From: Winogradskyella sp.
GTDB taxonomy: Bacteria; Bacteroidota; Bacteroidia; Flavobacteriales; Flavobacteriaceae
DNA: 64,000 nt
Direction of reading: 5' to 3'
Assembly (NCBI RefSeq): GCF_028282165.1
Contig: NZ_JANQIM010000006.1
Location: forward strand, 1 to 64,000
How positions within the stretch are numbered: the stretch's first letter is position 1; each line of letters begins with the position of its first letter. Under the pieces are notes generated by a model. That model made no database searches. It was not told the DNA's origin and was given only the letters and a program-made list of their open reading frames with translations. Shown here one piece after another: positions 26,956 through 35,555 of this stretch. The position numbers and the translations under genes were made by a program.

Positions 26956-28068
26956 TTATGAAAACATATCTTTAACCTTTTCAAAAAAAGATTTATCCGA
27001 ACTTTCTGGTTTTGGCTCAAAATGCTCGTCTTCTCTCATGTTTTCAAAAAACTCCTTTTGCTTTTTATTCAAAGTCTTTGGTGTCCAAACATTTACATGA
27101 ACCAGTAAATCGCCCTTACCGTAGCCATTAATGCTCGGAATTCCCTTTCCTCTCAACCTTAGAATTTTTCCGGATTGCACACCTGCTTCAATTTTAATTC
27201 TTACCTTGCCCGTAACGGTATCTATTTCCTTAGAAGTTCCCAAAACAGCATCAGGCAAACTCACATACATATCATAATGTAAATTATCGCCTTCTCGCTT
27301 TAAGGTTGGGTGTTCTTCTTCAGTAATAACAACTAATAAATCTCCTGCAATACCATTACCTGGCGCATCATTACCTTTTCCTGTAACCTTAAGTTGCATA
27401 CCGTCAACAACACCTGCTGGTATTTTAACGGAAACTGTTTCTTCGGTAGCAATAAGGCCTTGAGCATCGGCATTTGTTGGTTTTTTATCTATGATTTGCC
27501 CAGTACCTCCACACGTTTGGCAAGTGCTGGCAGTCTGCATTCTTCCTAAAATGGTATTAGTAATACGCGTAACTTGACCTGTTCCATTACAAGTTGTACA
27601 AGTTTTGTATGTAGTGCCTTTTGCCTGAACTTTACGCTTTACTTTTATCTTCTTCTCAATGCCGTTGGCGACTTCATCTAGAGATAACTTTACGCGTATT
27701 CTCAGGTTACTTCCTTTAACCATACGTCGTCCGCCACTACTAAAGCCGCTAAAACCACCGCCTCCAAAAGCACCACCAAAGATATCACCAAATTGGCTAA
27801 AGATGTCTTCCATGTTCATACCTCCACCACCAAAGCCACCTGCGCCTTCAAAGGCCTGATGCCCAAACTGGTCGTAACGTGCTTTCTTATCCGGATTACT
27901 TAATACTTCGTAAGCCTCGGCTGCCTTTTTAAACTTTTCCTCTGCCTCTTTATCATCCGGATTTTTATCAGGATGATACTTTAGAGCCATCTTGCGATAA
28001 GCCTTTTTAATCTCTGAATCAGAAGCATCCTTGCTTACTCCTAATATGTCGTAATAATCTTCTTTCAT
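26956..28068 (-). CDS. dnaJ: Chaperone protein DnaJ
   Basis: The Hsp40 co-chaperone that delivers clients to DnaK and stimulates its ATPase. All canonical parts are in the 370 residues: J-domain with HPD (residues about 31-35, KYHPDKNP), Gly/Phe region (about 70-110), a zinc-finger region (about 150-190) and the C-terminal substrate-binding domains ([37 protein letters not shown]). The zinc-finger region shows CTTCNGTG and CQTCGGTG motifs but only these two CxxCxG repeats, where classical DnaJ has four. It follows grpE with a 110-bp gap that holds a palindromic repeat element. Confidence 0.96.
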   Translation of the reverse strand: MKEDYYDILGVSKDASDSEIKKAYRKMALKYHPDKNPDDKEAEEKFKKAAEAYEVLSNPDKKARYDQFGHQAFEGAGGFGGGGMNMEDIFSQFGDIFGGAFGGGGFSGFSSGGRRMVKGSNLRIRVKLSLDEVANGIEKKIKVKRKVQAKGTTYKTCTTCNGTGQVTRITNTILGRMQTASTCQTCGGTGQIIDKKPTNADAQGLIATEETVSVKIPAGVVDGMQLKVTGKGNDAPGNGIAGDLLVVITEEEHPTLKREGDNLHYDMYVSLPDAVLGTSKEIDTVTGKVRIKIEAGVQSGKILRLRGKGIPSINGYGKGDLLVHVNVWTPKTLNKKQKEFFENMREDEHFEPKPESSDKSFFEKVKDMFS

Positions 28069-28105
28069 ATCTTATGTCACGTCTTACGTGATATCTTTAT
28101 AATTG

Positions 28106-28160
28106 TTCTCGATACATCCTGACGGTCCCGATAGCTCGGGATCAGGACACTCGAACTGAC
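28106..28160. repeat. Dispersed palindromic element between grpE and dnaJ
   Basis: Right-half copy of the family seen at 29583-29669 and 34888-35454: TTCTCGATAC, an inner palindrome CCCGATAGCTCGGG, then CAGGACACTCGAACTGAC. It may form a stable hairpin in the grpE-dnaJ transcript and so set the relative level of the two chaperones. Confidence 0.8.
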
Positions 28161-28178
28161 GAGTTAAATCAAAAGTTT

Positions 28179-28730
28179 TTATGCTTGTCCGATTACCACC
28201 TTTGGGAATCGGATAACTTTATCCCCAAGCTTGTAGCCACGTTCCACAACGTCAATGATCTTACCTTTCAAATCATCACTTGGCGCTGGAATTTGTGTTA
28301 CGGCTTCATGGTCGTCGGCATTAAAGGCATCGCCTTTGTTTACTTCAATCCTAGATAGGCCTTTTTGTTCTAACGTATTTAGAAGTTTGTTGTAAATCAG
28401 TAATACGCCTTTACGCAATTCTTCTGCTTCTTTATCTTCTTCAATATGCATTAAAGCGCGCTCAAAATCATCTAATACAGGAAGCATCGCCAACATTACA
28501 CCCTCACTTGCTGTTTTAAATAAATCTAGGCGCTCCTTGTTGGTTCGCTTTTTATAATTTTCGAACTCAGCGAATAAACGCATAAACTTATCTTTTTCCG
28601 CGGCTAACTGATCTTGCAACTGTTCCTCAGCAGACTTTTCTTCTTTTTGTTCTTCTGCCTCTGCTGTAGCTGTGGCTGTATCTTCCACCTGTGGTTCTTC
28701 AACCTCTTTGTTCTTATCTTTTTTACTCAT
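28179..28730 (-). CDS. grpE: Nucleotide exchange factor GrpE
   Basis: The DnaK nucleotide-exchange factor, a dimer formed through a long N-terminal helix. It has 183 residues. An acidic, low-complexity N-terminus (about 1-40) is followed by LAAEKDKFMRLFAEFENYKKRTNKER and the C-terminal beta domain with DAFNADDHEAVTQIPA and VVERGYKLGDKVIRFPKVVIG. First gene of the grpE-dnaJ pair, with its own promoter about 50 bp upstream. dnaK is not in the window. Confidence 0.96.
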   Translation of the reverse strand: MSKKDKNKEVEEPQVEDTATATAEAEEQKEEKSAEEQLQDQLAAEKDKFMRLFAEFENYKKRTNKERLDLFKTASEGVMLAMLPVLDDFERALMHIEEDKEAEELRKGVLLIYNKLLNTLEQKGLSRIEVNKGDAFNADDHEAVTQIPAPSDDLKGKIIDVVERGYKLGDKVIRFPKVVIGQA

Positions 28731-28777
28731 TGTGAGTTTTATTTTGAAACTTAATTTAAATCTTCGATTTAGATGTG

Positions 28778-28809
28778 CAAAAGTACTGCCATTATTATAA
28801 AAATGTCAA
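28778..28809 (-). promoter_or_regulatory. grpE-dnaJ promoter
   Basis: On the minus strand TACTTTTG (plus 28778-28785) matches TAnnTTTG, with TTG (plus 28807-28809) 21 bp upstream. It faces away from the YceI promoter at 28855. Confidence 0.7.
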
Positions 28810-28854
28810 AATGTCATTAACATTTTTTTATCATTCTTTGGGCTAGGATATGAT

Positions 28855-28862
28855 TAACTTTG
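28855..28862 (+). promoter_or_regulatory. -7 box of the YceI gene
   Basis: TAACTTTG matches TAnnTTTG and lies 34 bp before the ATG at 28897. No exact -33 TTG is found at the usual distance. Confidence 0.5.
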
Positions 28863-28896
28863 CGACTCAGAAACAAATTCAAAAAAAAACACTCAC

Positions 28897-29550
28897 ATGA
28901 AAACATCATTTTTAAAAATTTTTGCTTTAGTTGCATTCGTAGCGTTCTCTAGCTGTAAAGACAAAGCTAAAGAAGCTGAAACTACAGAAGCAGAAAAAGC
29001 GGCTGTAGCAGAGGTCACTGCTGTAAAGTTTAAGGCCGATACAGAAAAATCTACTATTGAATGGAAAGGCTTTAAGCCAACAGGATCACACACAGGTACT
29101 ATATCTATAGGAAAAGGTATCGTTAAAGTTAATAATGGTACTGTTGAAAGTGGCAGCTTTGTCATTGACATGGGTACTATTAAGGTTACGGACATTCCTG
29201 CAGAAGAAGAAGGTAATGCTAAATTAACAGGCCACTTAACTAGTGCTGACTTTTTTGATGTGTCTACTTACCCACACGCTAAATTTGAAGTTACTGGTTT
29301 AGAAACTGTAGAAGGAAAAACCATGTTATCTGGTAATTTAACAATGAAAGATGCCACTAACAACATCAGTATCCCTGTAACAACAAGTATTGATGGCGAC
29401 AACATGACGTTAACAAGTGAAGCATTTACCATAGACCGCTCTAAGTGGAATATTAAGTACGGTTCTAAATCATTCTTTGACAACTTAGGTGATAAGTTTA
29501 TTAACGATGATATTGAGCTAAAAATAAACTTAGTAGCGACAAAGGCTTAA
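28897..29550 (+). CDS. YceI family lipoprotein
   Basis: A 217-residue lipoprotein with lipobox AFSSC (Cys20) and an acidic Ala/Glu-rich linker. The YceI beta-barrel starts near residue 45 with FKADTEKSTIEWKGFKPTGSHTGTI. Later motifs include ADFFDVSTYPHAKFEVTGL, LTMKDATNNISIPV and FTIDRSKWNIKYGS, all typical. YceI proteins bind isoprenoid-like lipids in the periplasm; the ligand here is unknown. Here it is tethered to a membrane rather than freely periplasmic as in E. coli. Followed by a palindromic repeat and a strong terminator. Confidence 0.93.
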   Translation: MKTSFLKIFALVAFVAFSSCKDKAKEAETTEAEKAAVAEVTAVKFKADTEKSTIEWKGFKPTGSHTGTISIGKGIVKVNNGTVESGSFVIDMGTIKVTDIPAEEEGNAKLTGHLTSADFFDVSTYPHAKFEVTGLETVEGKTMLSGNLTMKDATNNISIPVTTSIDGDNMTLTSEAFTIDRSKWNIKYGSKSFFDNLGDKFINDDIELKINLVATKA

Positions 29551-29582
29551 AAATCACTAAATTTTGATCTGCTGTTATAAAG

Positions 29583-29669
29583 TATCGAGAACTGTTTAAT
29601 TAAAAAAGACTTCTCGATACACCCCAACGGTCCCGATAGCTATCGGGATCAGGACATTCGAAGTGACAA
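29583..29669. repeat. Dispersed palindromic element downstream of the YceI gene
   Basis: Contains TATCGAGAAC, a spacer, the inverted match CTTCTCGATAC, then the palindrome CCCGATAGCTATCGGG and the terminal CATTCGAAGTGACAAC. Same family as the copies at 28106 and 34888-35454. Confidence 0.85.
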
Positions 29670-29683
29670 CACTAATAAACTCA

Positions 29684-29713
29684 AAAAGCACTTACATTTC
29701 TGTAAGTGCTTTT
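29684..29713 (+). terminator. Bidirectional terminator between YceI and fasciclin genes
   Basis: A perfect stem AAAAGCACTTACA / TGTAAGTGCTTTT (29684-29696 and 29701-29713) with a TTTC loop. T-runs occur on both strands, so it can end both convergent genes. Confidence 0.85.
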
Positions 29714-29831
29714 CTTCTCCATAGCAATTCTTATAACTAAAAATTGCTTCACTATTAATCAATCAACATCAACCAAATTATCGATTAATAGCCTTGTAGT
29801 AATGCGTTATTAACTATTAACACTAAAACCA

Positions 29832-30341
29832 TTATTTAGGCATTACTACGGTGTCAATTACATGAATCACACCATTACTTCCTGCTACATCTGTCGCTGT
29901 GATTTCACTGTAATTGCCTGCTTGGTCTTTCAACCAGATTTTTCCATTTTTTTGCTTTACGGTTAATTTTTGTCCGGCTAGTGTCTCTACCTCTACTTTG
30001 CCTTTTCCTTTCTTTAAGGCAGCAACAACATCGCTGGCCATCAACTTCCCAGATACGACGTGGTAAGTTAAAATTTTAGCTAGGGTCTTCTTGTTTTCTG
30101 GCTTCAATAAGTTGGCCAACGTTTCTTTGTCAATTTTGGCAAAGGCATCGTTAGTTGGTGCAAATACCGTAAAAGGACCTTCGCCTTGTAAGGCTTCAAC
30201 TAGATCTGCAGCTTTTAATGCAGCTACTAAAGTTGAGAAATTTTCGTTACCTACAGCAACTTCAACAATGGTTTGTGCTTTTGTTGTCTGTGAGATTGCT
30301 AAGGCAACTACGGTTGTTAAAACAAATACTAACTTTTTCAT
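29832..30341 (-). CDS. Exported fasciclin-domain protein
   Basis: A 169-residue exported protein with a signal peptide to about residue 22. One FAS1 domain fills the rest: FSTLVAALKAADLVEALQGEGPFTVFAPTNDAF (H1 box) and GSNGVIHVIDTVVMPK (H2 box). FAS1 domains mediate adhesion in envelopes or matrices. It is divergent from an ECF sigma/anti-sigma pair, an arrangement that recurs in flavobacteria, so it is probably part of that regulon. Confidence 0.92.
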   Translation of the reverse strand: MKKLVFVLTTVVALAISQTTKAQTIVEVAVGNENFSTLVAALKAADLVEALQGEGPFTVFAPTNDAFAKIDKETLANLLKPENKKTLAKILTYHVVSGKLMASDVVAALKKGKGKVEVETLAGQKLTVKQKNGKIWLKDQAGNYSEITATDVAGSNGVIHVIDTVVMPK

Positions 30342-30469
30342 GATTTTTTTAAATTTTTGGTTAAACTATCTCGCACTTATTTCATTTTTGAAGTGCTTTC
30401 GTTTATATTTACACAGGCTTGTTTATACTGGATGAGCAAAGCCTCATATTTGGGAAATCTTTAACATTA

Positions 30470-31024
30470 ATGCAAAACGATAACCGTCTTATTCAACAAC
30501 TACAACAAAAGGATGAGCGTGCGTTATCATTACTCTACGATAAATATGCTGGAGCCATTTATAGCGTCATCTTAAAAATGATCAGAGATGAAGGCAAAGC
30601 CCAAAACCTTTTACAGGATACTTTTATGACGGTTTGGGAAAAAGCCGAAAGTTATGATGCCAGTAAAGGTCGTTTTTATACTTGGGTGTATCGTATAGCG
30701 AAGAATAAAGTGTTAAATGTACTGCGGAAAACTGATCCCCTCATCCAAACCGATGATTTTAGTGTATATAATCAAAAAGAAGATGCTATTAGTATAGATA
30801 CTGAATATTTAGAGCTTAATGGTGCCGTAACAAAGCTCGAAGCGCATCATAAGCAAGCTATTGAATTGGTATACTTTAAAGGTATGACACATCGCGAAGC
30901 TCATGAGGTTATGGATGTACCTTTAGGGACATTTAAGTCTTATGTGCGGCAGGCCTTAAAACAATTGCGAGACAGCTATGCCAAAATGCTGAGTTTACTA
31001 TTACTAATACTAAATGCGCTGTGA
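30470..31024 (+). CDS. RNA polymerase ECF-type sigma-70 factor
   Basis: A 184-residue sigma factor from ATG 30470 (the longer frame from 30419 adds non-conserved residues). Region 2 is seen in ALSLLYDKYAGAIYSVILKMI, LLQDTFMTVWEKAESYD and GRFYTWVYRIAKNKVLNVLR. Region 4 is seen in HHKQAIELVYFKGMTHREAHEVMDVPLGTFKSYVRQAL. It is followed by its anti-sigma factor with overlapping TGATG, so the two are translationally coupled. The most likely direct target is the divergent fasciclin gene. Confidence 0.93.
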   Translation: MQNDNRLIQQLQQKDERALSLLYDKYAGAIYSVILKMIRDEGKAQNLLQDTFMTVWEKAESYDASKGRFYTWVYRIAKNKVLNVLRKTDPLIQTDDFSVYNQKEDAISIDTEYLELNGAVTKLEAHHKQAIELVYFKGMTHREAHEVMDVPLGTFKSYVRQALKQLRDSYAKMLSLLLLILNAL

Positions 31025-31806
31025 TGATGGATAAGAAAACGATATTAGAAAATGGACTACTAGAGCAATATCTGCTTGGAGAACTCAACGCTAAAGAACG
31101 CGAACAGATTGAGCAGGCCTTAGCATCTGATACTGAACTCAAAGTGCATTTTGACCAATTGGAACAAGACTTTGAAACCCTCGGCCTCGAAAATGCTATT
31201 ACTCCTCCACCATTTATAAAATCACAACTTCTAAAGAACATAAAACCTTCTTCTGTAGCACCTAAAGTTGTTGAAATGCAACCTAACAAGACTAAATTCT
31301 ACTTCGGAATTGCCGCTAGTATAGCTGCGTTTTTATTGGTCAGCAGTTTTTGGTTATATAATGAGTTGAATACCACTAAACAACAACTACAGACCGTCGA
31401 AACTAACAATACCGAGTTAAATTCCACCATTGAAAGCCTTAACCAAAAGCTGAACGCTAACCAATACTTATATGCGGCTATTGTTCATCCTGATACAGAG
31501 CAGTATATCTTAAAAGGCAATGCTTTAATGCCTGAAGGAAAAGTGGTGAGTTACGTGAATCACAGCACCAAATCCGTGGTGATTAATACGGAACGCTTAC
31601 CGCAACTTGATGCTGAGCACGACTACCAAATGTGGGCTGATATAGAAGGCGAAATGATTAATATGGGGGTCATCTCTAAAGACACCAATCTTATGGCCAT
31701 GAACTACATTGACCATGCCGAATCCCTAAACATTACCATAGAACCTGCTGGTGGTAACGACCATCCTACGGTGGAACGGTTGGTGACGAATGTTTATTTA
31801 AAATAG
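31024..31806 (+). CDS. RskA-type anti-sigma factor
   Basis: A 260-residue membrane protein. The N-terminal cytoplasmic helix bundle (LLEQYLLGELNAKEREQIE) binds sigma. One TM (FYFGIAASIAAFLLVSSFWL, about residues 92-112) and a coiled segment lead to a C-terminal periplasmic RskA domain with YAAIVHPDTEQYILKGNALMP, YQMWADIEGEMINMGV and LNITIEPAGGNDHPT. No zinc-binding HxxxCxxC motif is present. ATG 31024 overlaps the sigma stop. Control is presumably by regulated proteolysis, as for RskA in other bacteria. Confidence 0.9.
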   Translation: MMDKKTILENGLLEQYLLGELNAKEREQIEQALASDTELKVHFDQLEQDFETLGLENAITPPPFIKSQLLKNIKPSSVAPKVVEMQPNKTKFYFGIAASIAAFLLVSSFWLYNELNTTKQQLQTVETNNTELNSTIESLNQKLNANQYLYAAIVHPDTEQYILKGNALMPEGKVVSYVNHSTKSVVINTERLPQLDAEHDYQMWADIEGEMINMGVISKDTNLMAMNYIDHAESLNITIEPAGGNDHPTVERLVTNVYLK

Positions 31807-31949
31807 TCTATTTTTCTTTTGTTTATTTTGAATATTAGCAGTACACCTATTATTTTACTTTATTATTTTCTTAATTTTAAAAATTAATTCAAAAATGAAT
31901 TTATTTCAAAAAATTCTTACTCTTTGTATTTAAGTTATAGTTATAATAA

Positions 31950-33896
31950 ATGAGATTAGCGTATTGTAAAATACATGGCTTCAAAAGGTTTCAAAAAGCC
32001 TCGGTTAACCTAGATAGAAAGTTAATAGCTTTTGTTGGACCTAATGAGTCTGGAAAGAGTTCCTTTTTTGAAGTTTTAGCTAGTACAGAAAACCAAGATG
32101 AGTTTCAGCACAAACAATTATCCAGAGATGAGAATTATGATAATGATCACGACGTCATAGAACTCTGTTACTCGATCGAGGAAGATGATTTAAAGAAACT
32201 TAAAGAACTTAATGGTGTTGGAAATCCAAAATTTTATAGCAGATATAAAGCTGTAAATGGAAAAACTACTTATTCATTTTCGGCTGAGATTAAAAGAAAT
32301 ATTGAATTAAGAAAAACGTCAAGTGGAATAATTAAATCGTTAATAAAGTCCAGTTATTATAAATCAAAGCTAGAGAAACATATCATAGCAGAAGGGGATT
32401 ATGCTGCTAAAGAACCTGAATACACTTTTTTAGACTATTCTGATGAAATAATACAAGAATTACATAATTCTGATGAAAACTTAACTACTGAAACTATTGA
32501 CTATCTAAATCAATATAAAAATGATCTCGAAGATTTTATAGAAACTCTTCCCAAAAGCAGAAATAAAAGACCTCTTCAACTGCTTGAATCATTGAAGGAC
32601 CTAATGATAAAAGAATCTCAAGAACATCCTGAACAAATGTTCATGGAGTATTTATCAAGTAAGAGACCAAAAATAGTATTCTTTGATAAGGAAAATAGAG
32701 ATTTAAAAGAGACCTATTCTTTTAGTGAGATTGAAAATCCACCACCGTCATTAAGAAATCTTTTTTCAGTCGCGGAAATTGAAAACAAAAAGTTGATGGA
32801 AGCCATACAAAATGGAGATTCTGGTTTACAAGAGTCAATTATTGAAGATGGGAACTTAAATCTAAAATCAAAATATAATTCATACTGGAATCAAGCTGAT
32901 GTTTTTCCAAGAATTAAGCTAGAAAATAATGAAATTAGAATTCTGCTAAGGTTTGTTAATTCATATAATAACATTAGTGACCGTAGTGATGGTCTTAAGC
33001 AGTTTATCGCTTTATTGGCATTTGCATTAAACAATGATAAACATAATGAGTTAATTCTTTTAATTGATGAAGCAGAGATACACTTGCATTATGCTGCTCA
33101 AGCTGATATTGTAGAGCTATTTGAAAAACAAAAAATAGTAAATTCAATATTTTATTCTACTCACTCCGCTGGATGTCTCCCAAGTGATTTGGGAACAGGG
33201 ATTAGAGTTATTCAACCAATTAAAGAAAATCAGAAAGAAACCACTAAGAGTGAAATTAAAAATTCCATTTGGTCTAACACAGCCGGCTTTTCACCAATTT
33301 TGCTCGCAATGGGCGCGAATATTATTGCTTTTTCACTTACTAGAAAAGCATTAATTGCTGAAGGTCCTTCCGATACAATACTCCTACCAAGACTTCTAAG
33401 AGAAGCTACACTTACTAATGAGTTAGATTTTCAAATAGCACCTGGTTTAGCATCTATATCCATCGAGAAATGTAAAGAACTTGATTTAGAAGCTTCTAGA
33501 GTATCATTTATTGTGGATGGAGACAACGGAGGAGAAAAAATCAAGAAAAAACTAATTGAAGCTAAATTCAGGCCCAACAAGATTATTTCGTTGCCAAAAA
33601 ATCATATCCTAGAGGATTTTATAGATAAGGAAGTACTGTTAAAAGCCACAAATTCTATCATAAGCAAATTTCAAGAGAACACTTTGAATTTAAAGCCTTC
33701 AAATATACCTAATAATGGGTCAATAAAGTTTTTAGAGGATCAATGCAAAGTTCAAGGTATAAAATTTCCAGGTAAAGTTTTAATTGCCGAAGAATTAGTG
33801 TCATTAGGCTATAATGAACTTATTTTAAAATCAAATAATAGGAATAAACTTCTAAAAGTTTTTGATAAAATAACTAAATCTTTGGATCTATCTTAA
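31950..33896 (+). CDS. OLD family ATP-dependent endonuclease (AAA ATPase plus TOPRIM)
   Basis: A 648-residue protein with Walker A GPNESGKSS (about residues 30-38), a signature-like RSDGLKQF (about 343-350) and Walker B LILLIDEAEIHLH (about 367-379). These belong to an SMC/ABC-like ATPase interrupted by a long insert. The C-terminal TOPRIM nuclease domain has the metal-binding Glu in IAEGPSD (near 469) and the DxD pair in IVDGDNGG (near 521). No UvrD-like helicase gene (GajB type) follows, so it is a class 1 stand-alone OLD rather than Gabija. Such proteins degrade DNA and can block phages. The region is AT-rich and inserted between housekeeping genes, which suggests acquisition. Confidence 0.88.
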   Translation: MRLAYCKIHGFKRFQKASVNLDRKLIAFVGPNESGKSSFFEVLASTENQDEFQHKQLSRDENYDNDHDVIELCYSIEEDDLKKLKELNGVGNPKFYSRYKAVNGKTTYSFSAEIKRNIELRKTSSGIIKSLIKSSYYKSKLEKHIIAEGDYAAKEPEYTFLDYSDEIIQELHNSDENLTTETIDYLNQYKNDLEDFIETLPKSRNKRPLQLLESLKDLMIKESQEHPEQMFMEYLSSKRPKIVFFDKENRDLKETYSFSEIENPPPSLRNLFSVAEIENKKLMEAIQNGDSGLQESIIEDGNLNLKSKYNSYWNQADVFPRIKLENNEIRILLRFVNSYNNISDRSDGLKQFIALLAFALNNDKHNELILLIDEAEIHLHYAAQADIVELFEKQKIVNSIFYSTHSAGCLPSDLGTGIRVIQPIKENQKETTKSEIKNSIWSNTAGFSPILLAMGANIIAFSLTRKALIAEGPSDTILLPRLLREATLTNELDFQIAPGLASISIEKCKELDLEASRVSFIVDGDNGGEKIKKKLIEAKFRPNKIISLPKNHILEDFIDKEVLLKATNSIISKFQENTLNLKPSNIPNNGSIKFLEDQCKVQGIKFPGKVLIAEELVSLGYNELILKSNNRNKLLKVFDKITKSLDLS

Positions 33897-34814
33897 TCAC
33901 AACAACAAATCCTCCAACGCTGGTCTTAAATTAGCATAGCTAAAATGAAAGCCTTTATTCTCTATTTTTTGGGAACTGACACGTTGACTTTCAAACAACA
34001 ACATGTGCATTTCGCCTAAAGCAAGTTTCATTGCAAATTTTGGGATATTGGGTAAGATCAAGGGCTTTTGCAACACATTGGCAGCTACTTTAGTTAACTC
34101 TTTATTGGTCACAGCATTTGGTGCAACGCCGTTGTAAATACCTTCGAGTTGGTGCTTTAAAACATACATAAAGATACTGGCTAAATCTTCAACATGGATC
34201 CAACTTTGCCATTGTTTACCATCACCAAAAGCAGCACCTGCGCCTAGTCTTATCGGTTTTACAATTTCGGGCAGAGCACCGCCATCTTTGGCTAAGACCA
34301 AACCTATTCTAATCTTAGCAACTTTAATACCTAAGTCCTTAAAGCCATCCACGGCTGCTTCCCACTGTTCTACAACTTCTCCTAAAAATGACTTGGAGAC
34401 TTCATCATGGGTTTCTTCATAATAATGCGTGTGGCACGTTGGATAAATCCCAATCGCACTTGCCGATACTACATGGTCAATGGTATAATGATGGGCTTTT
34501 ATCGTCTTTTGGAGCAATTGTGCGGTTTTGGTTCGACTTTCTAAAACCACTTTTTTGTAGGCGTTAGTCCAACGCTTGGAAATGGAAGCACCTACCAAAT
34601 TGATAATAGCAGACACATCTTTAAAACAACTATGATCGATCTCACTGTTAGATGGATTCCAATAGAAGCCTTTGTAATTGGCTTCTGTATTTAACTTGGA
34701 TTTAGACGTCGTTAAGTAATGGACGTTAATGCCTTCTGCATGACATTGCTTTACAATCTCTTGCCCTATGAGCCCTGTTGCTCCTGTGATTAAAACGGTT
34801 TTTGGGTGTTCCAT
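33897..34814 (-). CDS. TIGR01777 family NAD(P)-dependent epimerase (YfcH-like)
   Basis: A 305-residue extended short-chain dehydrogenase. The N-terminal Rossmann motif is ITGATGLIGQEIVKQC, followed by NLVGASISKRWTNAYKKVVLESR, the SASAIGIYPTC segment and the TIGR01777 block GDGKQWQSWIHVEDLASIF. The last third (VAPNAVTNKELTKVAANVL, then FLLFESQRVSSQ-like end) matches DUF1731. Substrate not known; family members are often called sugar-nucleotide epimerases without proof. Its stop abuts the OLD gene's stop (convergent). Confidence 0.9.
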   Translation of the reverse strand: MEHPKTVLITGATGLIGQEIVKQCHAEGINVHYLTTSKSKLNTEANYKGFYWNPSNSEIDHSCFKDVSAIINLVGASISKRWTNAYKKVVLESRTKTAQLLQKTIKAHHYTIDHVVSASAIGIYPTCHTHYYEETHDEVSKSFLGEVVEQWEAAVDGFKDLGIKVAKIRIGLVLAKDGGALPEIVKPIRLGAGAAFGDGKQWQSWIHVEDLASIFMYVLKHQLEGIYNGVAPNAVTNKELTKVAANVLQKPLILPNIPKFAMKLALGEMHMLLFESQRVSSQKIENKGFHFSYANLRPALEDLLL

Positions 34815-34887
34815 GGTGTAAAGATACGATAAGGTGTAGGCCTAAGATGAGACTTTAGTTTGGATTTAACGTTTGCAAAACCCAAAC

Positions 34888-35454
34888 GTCAATTCGAGTG
34901 GATTTTGAATGTACAAGTAGATAAAATTTATGTGGAGAACATATGCACATCCAGAGACTTCTCGATATATCCTCACGCTTACGGTCAGGACACTCGAAGT
35001 GACAACAACGAAGCCCTAACTACTATAGTATGTCAGTTTGAGTGGATTTTGCGATTGTAAAGAGTAAAATTTACACTTAGACTTGCTCAGATAGGACTAT
35101 CAAGAACCATGTTAATCAAAAGACTTCTCGATAAAAAATCCCAAAAATGGGATTTCACTCGAAGTGACAACAAAGAAGCCCTAACTACTGTACTATGTCA
35201 GTTCGAGTGGATTTTGCGATTGTAAAGAGTAAAATTTGTATCGAGAACTCATGTGCTCCTAAATACTTCTTGATATATCCTCACGCTTACGGTCAGGACA
35301 CTCGAAGTGACAACAAAGAAGCCCTAACTACTATACAATGTCAGTTTGAGTGGATTTTGCGATTGTAAAGAGCAAAATTTGTATCGAGAACTCATGTGCT
35401 CCTAAATACTTCTTGATATATCCTCACGCTTACGGTCAGGACACTCGAAGTGAC
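34888..35454. repeat. Four head-to-tail palindromic repeat units
   Basis: Units start at about 34888, 35032, 35197 and 35340 (spacings 144, 165 and 143 bp). Each begins GTCA(G/A)TTYGAGTGG and ends ACTCGAAGTGAC, which are inverted matches over about 12 bp. Inside is a second inverted pair, TATCGAGAA and TTCTTGATA or TTCTCGATA, and the motif CCTCACGCTTACGGTCAGGA. The unit from 35197 and the one from 35340 are nearly identical over their length. No coding sequence is seen inside. Confidence 0.85.
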
Positions 35455-35481
35455 GATAAGTAAAACTTAACTGCGATTACC

Positions 35482-35523
35482 ACGTCATTCTGACAAAAAA
35501 GTCAGAATTCCTCGTAATGACAC
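35482..35523. repeat. Short palindromic element (GTCATTCTGAC type)
   Basis: GTCATTCTGAC, six A, then GTCAGAATTCCTCGTAATGAC form a hairpin with TCTGAC/GTCAGA at the top and GTCATT/AATGAC at the base. It differs from the GTCAGTTCGAGT family beside it. Confidence 0.65.
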
Positions 35524-35555
35524 CATTGATGCATCAGAATATCATGACAAGAAGG

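Larger units (their letters stand above)
34815..35555. other. Gene-free repeat region between epimerase and mnmD
   Basis: 741 bp without a credible gene, filled mostly by palindromic repeat units (34888-35454) and a further palindrome (35482-35523). Short open frames here follow the repeats and are not taken as genes. Confidence 0.8.

Noticed and set aside
31950..33896. Gabija system (GajA plus GajB)
   Set aside because: No UvrD/GajB-type helicase gene follows; the next gene is a convergent epimerase, so only a stand-alone OLD protein is supported.
34860..35060. 66-aa ORF (MDLTFAKPKRQFEWIL...) in the repeat block
   Set aside because: It is made of the palindromic repeat units themselves; the same peptide parts recur with each unit, so it is a by-product of the repeats.
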